A DNA stretch of 64,000 bases, taken from positions 7,192,001 to 7,256,000 of the forward strand of contig OZ017805.1 in the NCBI GenBank assembly GCA_963969395.1, read 5' to 3'. The translations under genes and the position numbers were made by a program. Positions 58,618-64,000 of this stretch are shown here, one piece after another; the stretch's first letter is position 1; every line of letters begins with the position of its first letter. The notes below the pieces were generated by a model, which made no database searches, was not told where the DNA came from, and worked only from the letters and a program-made list of their open reading frames with translations. The DNA comes from Pseudoscleropodium purum. Taxonomy: Eukaryota > Streptophyta > Bryopsida > Hypnales > Brachytheciaceae.

Positions 58618-58684
58618 CGTGACAAATGAAACTGATATCGATCAAATTTTTCAATTTAAAATTAAATTCACGCGTCAGTGTTTA

Positions 58685-59105
58685 AGAAATTGGCAACAAG
58701 GGGGCCCCAATAAACCACTCTTGCCTTATCTCAGAAAGGAGCCAATGGAGGATGAACCACCAAGCTCTCCGCTCCACCTTGCATTTACAAGGGACAAAGC
58801 AAAAGTAACAATGCGGACGGCCCCAAACCGTCCACCCGATCTGACGGGCCGAGGGTGGCGGACGCATCGGCCGTTCGCTTCCCCGAAACCCTCAAGCCCC
58901 ATCTGCCCGATCGAATGGCCACGGGCGGACAAATTTGGCGTCCGCCCGATCCGACGGGTCGCGGCGGACGGCCCCAAACCTTACGCCCGATCAAACGGGC
59001 CGCGAGTGCCGGACGCATCGGCTATCTACCTCCCCGAAACCCTTGAGCCCCGTCCGCCCAATCGGACGGGCACGGGCGGACAAATCAAGCGTCCGCCCGA
59101 TCCGA
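58685..59105 (-). promoter_or_regulatory. Gene A promoter region with GGACGG block, copy 3
   Basis: Counterpart of 6549-6905, longer by additional CCGCCCGATC/GGACGGCC units at 58920-59000. Differences in unit number between copies suggest replication slippage or recombination among the repeats. Confidence 0.5.
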
Positions 59106-59700
59106 TTTATTTTCCATATTTGAACATAGAATCTAAAGAAGAACCACTAATTGTCTAATTTGGGCATTTCTTTATACCAATAAGAAATCATTTTAGTTTT
59201 TAGCAATCGTTGAATGAAAAATAAAAAAATTTCAAATATTCAAATAATTCAATCTTTCATAAATTAATTAGAAATACATTGTTACCATTTACGAGTTTCT
59301 AAATGTAATAAACACACAACAATAATTTCAAAATACACACCATGCTAGTACATATTTAACCTCGAATGCTAAATTCAAAAATAGACATAATATGGCTCTT
59401 ACAAAGTTACATTTCTTCTTCATATTTTTACTATTTATCAAAGTCGCTTATAGCCTTTTAAATCAACGCTATTATAAAATAATACAATGATGTCTTCAAC
59501 AATATGCTTGCCTACATACATACTTGGTGTACACTATTACACAACACTTTTTGAAAAAGTGAACAAAATTGTTGTTCAAAATTGGTTTATTCATTTAAAA
59601 TTTTGTACTACTTCTACCAATCTAGTGTTCTATACTTGTCGTGAGAGTAAAGATGAGAAAATGGGGCAAATACATGCTCACTATATACTTGCATGTTTTT

Positions 59701-60964
59701 TTATTCGCAATCTGAATCAGACTCAAATTGTTGACTGTTGCCTCTTCTTTGTACTCAAATGAACGGACCACCTCCGTAGTTTCCCTGATATCCACTCAGT
59801 GCACCTCCTTGTCCATAGCTTGAACCTCCAAAAGTGGGAGGAGGAACCGGAGTAGTAGGCTCTGATCCTCTTTCATTTGAAGCCCCATAATAAGAGGCCC
59901 CATGATGCCCGTATGAATCATTTCTAGTTGATCCCGGATAGTATTGGGCGCTTCCGTGAAGAGAGCAACTATACTGCAGGGTTACATGGCTTCCTCCACT
60001 ACCTTCGAAGCCCACTTGAGTGGGCGTCGTATAATATGAACCAGATCCACTAGACCTACCATAGTACGTATTGCCATAGCTACCTGTTCCACCTTGAGAG
60101 CCCATTTCAGGGGGAGTGCCATAATGAGAACCAACTGCACTTGAACCACCATAATGCGTGGATCCATAGTTCCCTCTTCCACCTTCATATCTATTTTGAG
60201 GATCGTAACCAGAGTATGAACCACCTCTTCCTTGTTCAGATTCTCGCGTTCCATGTTCATGTCCGTAGGACCCACCATGCCTATCTTGCTGTCCACGATC
60301 TTGAAGGCTTCTGTGTGTTGCCTCTTGCATTTGTTGTTCGAATTCAATTCGTTCTCTTTTCTACCCGCTTGTGCCTAACTCCAAATGTGACAGGCGCTTG
60401 CATATCATCATCGTCATCATCGTCATCTGTCCGCGCATCTTCAGCATCTCGTAGAACAACTGAAGGTTGTTGTAGATAACCTCAATTGGACCACTTTGGC
60501 ATGCAATCGCTTGCGCCCCTCTACTGTGTATCTATAACGGCATCCGTGCGCGTATAGTTCTCCACATTGCGACCTATAGCGGTACGCCAGTCCATGTCCT
60601 TGTGGAGTACAATCTCTGCCCAAACCATTGCCATAACATTATAATTCAATATATTTGGTTCGGCGCTTTTAATGCCAAGAACTCGATGCACTTGTGTGTA
60701 TCGTTGTTTGAAGTGCTCACTTTGGCACGTAGACATTTGTCCTTCCCAACGTGGCACTTGGTGCTCTACACGTTCATGTCGCCAAAGTTTTTGAATGTGA
60801 GTCATTTTCACATACTTCTTGCACATTGAGCAATCCCACACTCTTGTTGGTTCTTCTTCCCATCCCGGTTCACCCACGCACAATGGATCGGCCCAAGCAT
60901 CCCAATCGAACAATTGGGGTCTTCCCTTTGGACTACTTTTTTTGGGTGTTCTATCTTTCGGCAT
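59701..60964 (-). pseudogene. Gene B, copy 3
   Basis: MPKDRTPKK start at 60964. Identical plan to copy 1, with the shared TAG after DTQ, another TGA (PKWSN-x-GYLQQ), a 2-base deletion near 60357 that shifts frame, and a premature TGA after GPFI, where copy 1 continues for about 17 residues. The 30-residue GSY repeats are well preserved. Confidence 0.65.
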
Positions 60965-61186
60965 GATGAAGCCAAAGCAAAGAGAATGAAACAATTAGAA
61001 AGCTTAAGAACCAAGATTTTGATTTAATTAATTAATTAAAATTTTACAAGCGTGAACTTTGTGAAAATTTGTAACAATCTCACAACAATCGTTCACTCAA
61101 AGCGGAAGGGGCGCGCAGAGCTTCCAATGCACTGGTCCGCCCACTCCAAAAGAGAACGATTGTTCGGAATGAGTCGTCTGCCTCCC

Positions 61187-61432
61187 CATATATATATGTG
61201 GTAGCCCCGAGGCGGTCGTCCATATCATGCAGACCACATCAGTCCGCGTGTCAATCAGACGCCCGTAACTGGGCGGACGGCCGTACCGGGGCGGACAGAT
61301 ATCGGGGCAGACGGGGCGGACGCCGGATTAGACGAACAGGGCAGACGGAGAACGGTGCGAACGGGTATTGGAGCGGACGGGGCGGACAAGGCGGAAGCCG
61401 GATCGGGCGGAGAGGGCAGACGGCTCACCTTA
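61187..61432 (-). promoter_or_regulatory. Gene B promoter: GGACGG block with TATA box, copy 3
   Basis: ATATATATA box (61187-61197) next to GGGGCGGAC/GGGCGGACGG units, as in copy 1. Confidence 0.55.
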
Positions 61433-63825
61433 AACCTTAAACCCAATGAAGCAAATTGTTCTTTTTTCAAAATCTCACGGTATAGATGTTTAACCCGTAA
61501 AGTTCTTTTCACTAAAAGCACTTCAAAACTGCCATTAGTAGTACAAATACCAAGTCTTAGAAGAAAAATACTTTGGGGCATATGTAACCGTAAGATCTTG
61601 TAGTAAATTAGTTGGAAAAGATGTGGAAAAATTTTAGACAAATCCACCATTTGGATTGTAAGATATTAGATATTGAGTGTTTCATTTAAGGGGGCTACTC
61701 AATTATGTCTATTAATGAAGAATTGGTAGGCTAACAAACCTAACTTAGCATGTATTTTAATATTTGTTGCAATTGTTTTAGGAATATTATAACATAACAC
61801 TATTATAATATTCTTATAAATGATATAGTACTAAATCATTTCAAAATCAACAACATTCGAACACAATCTGTCAATTTTGTCTTCCATACTTCTTTAATGA
61901 TATATATATATATATATATACACATACATAAAATATATTAGATAAATCAACATGAACAAATCAATGATTATATATTTTATAGATCTCTTCTTCATCAATC
62001 AAATAAGAGTGCATGTGCAAATATAGACAAAAATGGTTTCTCCATTTGTTCCCAAAAAATAGATAAATAAATAGAGAAAGATATGAAGTGAATGTTACTT
62101 GGAGAATTGGAAAGAAAGAAATTGAAGTACTCAATTGCATTTTATTAAATTGGAAAATTGCATGTGGATGGCATGAATTAATCTTCATAGATGCTAAACT
62201 CATATGAGTTGCATTTCAACATTTATGATTTATGCAATTGATTGAATTGAAAGCTCTTGTAATTACATTTTCAAATTTTCAATTCAATCATTCAAATTTG
62301 CAAGAGTGATTTATGATAGATTTATAACTTTAAATGTGAAAGCATTGAATGTCTTTATGCGTTTGTTCATCAATATATTAATTTTAAATAAATAATATAT
62401 ATTTTTTATAACATATGCATAAACCATTACATTAAAAAAAAAAAAAACTAAGAGCCAAGCCAAATAGGCTAGTCAAATGAAGAGAACAAGAGAACAAGAG
62501 CCCTACGAGACAGAAAACAAAGGAAAATAAAGAAAATATCAAAAGGATTCAAAGGAAGGAGCAAGATGCATTCTTGCAAGACCGTAGAATACATAATGAT
62601 TTCAAAATCCAAACTCAAATATATTTTCTATTTCAATGAGAGCCCAAAATGAACTACCTTGCTCTCAAAGATTGTACAATGTACACGTTATACAAAACGA
62701 ACCTATAACAGAAAGAGTAGAAGACATCGTTTATCATGATTGAAAACTGAATGATTTTTTCTTTCTATGTAGAATATTTTATGATATGTAACAATGTATT
62801 TAATTATCATAGTAATTGGTAGAAATCTTTGTGCAATACATAGAAACATTTCATTCATGTGGAGTTTTTTCATTTATTTAGGATTAAAATTGAAGTATTA
62901 TACTCTACAAAGTACAAACCAAAAACAATACCATATACCTAAGTTCAAAAGTTTGCAATTGTTTCGTGAATTCATTTTGAAAACTCAAACGAAGAATTAT
63001 TTTATAATCAATATCTTGTTCATTTGAATCATTTCAAAAATCGAATTCCGAATTCAATTCCTATTTATAATAGAAATTATATTTGTCAATTTTTTAGATC
63101 TTTAAACAATGAACCCTCTTTTTTAAAATTAATATTTAAAAACATCTGAAATAAGAATATTGGAATTACCCTTCAAAATAAATATAGCACATGTATAAGT
63201 GTATAATGTATTCTACTCAACCAACTCAAGTAACGAATTTTTCTATGTTTTTAAGGAAAAATATAGCCATACATGATTCGAAAGTTAAAACATTGATTCT
63301 TTTCCTTTGTTTTCAAATCTAATCAAAATTTCATTAAAAAATATGAAAGACTCGATGTTCATTTGAAGATCGTGATGCACTTCTTATTAGAAATCACAAC
63401 CTTTCATTAAATATCATAAGGTTGAAATCCATTAAACTATTATTCTAATTATGTATTGGGGCCTTTTTTTTAAATTTCATTTGCTTACAATGAAAATGGA
63501 ATTGATTATTTCTGCAAAACATTTGATTTCCTAATGAACTTTAAAAAAATTCCCACCATCTTCAGATCCTCTCAAAACCTATTTAGAGGGATATTGTCAA
63601 TAAATAATCCAAATATATTCAACTTAACCACATTCCCCTCATTCGTAAAACAATTTAGGGGAGAAAAGAAAAGGTTTAGGGTAATTAGGGTTTATATATT
63701 TTTTTTTTAAAGTGATAAATCAATTACATTGATCCTCATTTAGCAGTGATTATTAGGCTGTTTTTTTTAAAAAAGTTACCGCTCTTTTTGAGTAATAATG
63801 GCCTCATAGGATGCACCAATGGACA

Positions 63826-64000
63826 GTTGGGCGGACGCCGTCGGCGGCCAGTGTTTAAGTGGGGTGGTCAGCGTGTCGAAAGCGTGAACAGCGTCGGAAG
63901 GCGGACAATGCGGACAGTCCGAGCGGACGCGTCGGTCGGGGCGGTCAGACGGCGCGTCCGCTGCCAAAGCGGACGTCGTCGGTCCGCGCGGCGGACGTGA
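63826..64000 (+). promoter_or_regulatory. Start of gene C promoter block, copy 3
   Basis: GGGCGGACGCC/GCGGACAATGCGGACAG repeats homologous to 11650-11850; cut by the window edge. The overlapping ORFs are compositional. Confidence 0.55.

Larger units (their letters stand above)
56505..64000. mobile_element. Composite hAT-like element, copy 3 (cut by window end)
   Basis: Starts CAGGGTTGATACGACGTCC and runs nearly colinear with copy 1 (4443 to about 11850) with scattered substitutions and small indels. It contains genes A and B and the start of the gene C promoter block. The left flank CTTTCTTC (56497-56504) is the predicted 8-bp target duplication. Gene C and the right end lie outside the window. 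Confidence 0.8.

Overview
The window looks like transposon-dense nuclear DNA of a land plant. This rests on a hAT transposase with the plant-type core (TDNAP, VVHALNL, C-terminal dimerisation helix), a CACTA element with the usual CACTAGTAGAAAA ends, interstitial TTTAGGG-type telomere repeats, GT-AG introns and very AT-rich intergenic DNA. I cannot name the species. I see no intact ordinary host gene; almost every coding region is a transposon gene or a decayed copy of one.

Layout. 1-3721: plus-strand, multi-exon, decayed gene with an N6/N4 (DNA) methyltransferase-like signature, interrupted by a 306-bp hAT-type MITE with a perfect 8-bp target duplication. 4443-15970: an 11.5-kb composite hAT-like element (copy 1). 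Its order is left GC-rich end; kinase-like gene A (minus); gene B with a Cys/His module and Gly/Ser/Tyr repeats (minus); a 2.4-kb AT-rich spacer; gene C with a B-like module, coiled coil and RING-H2-like domain (plus); right GC-rich end. 15971-44545: an older, diverged copy 2 beginning inside gene A. It keeps genes B and C, and gene C is followed by a hAT transposase pseudogene and a matching right end. 56505-64000: copy 3, close to copy 1 and cut by the window edge.

Copy 2 is broken by later insertions. Two 3.5-kb elements of a TG...CA family with 5-bp target duplications lie at 22068-25652 (plus) and 33108-40235 (minus). A younger relative with an intact 554-codon ORF (34248-37559) and a small hAT-like MITE (39753-40004) are nested inside the second. 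A CACTA element (41599-43401) sits in the 3' part of the transposase gene. A further fragment of the TG...CA family (56360-56504) is the target into which copy 3 inserted. 48.6-52.4 kb holds an unidentified decayed minus-strand gene strewn with a roughly 20-bp palindrome.

How the parts relate. In the composite element each of the three genes is preceded by its own block of CGGACGG/CCGTCC repeats followed by a TATA-like box, and the same repeat makes up both ends. This suggests that element ends and gene promoters share binding sites for one factor, possibly the transposase; that is inference. Copies 1 and 3 share several in-frame stops that copy 2 lacks where it can be compared, so they were probably mobilised as non-autonomous derivatives after their genes decayed. 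The least familiar items are this cargo-carrying hAT-like element and the short TG...CA family that encodes a protein but shows no internal long terminal repeats.
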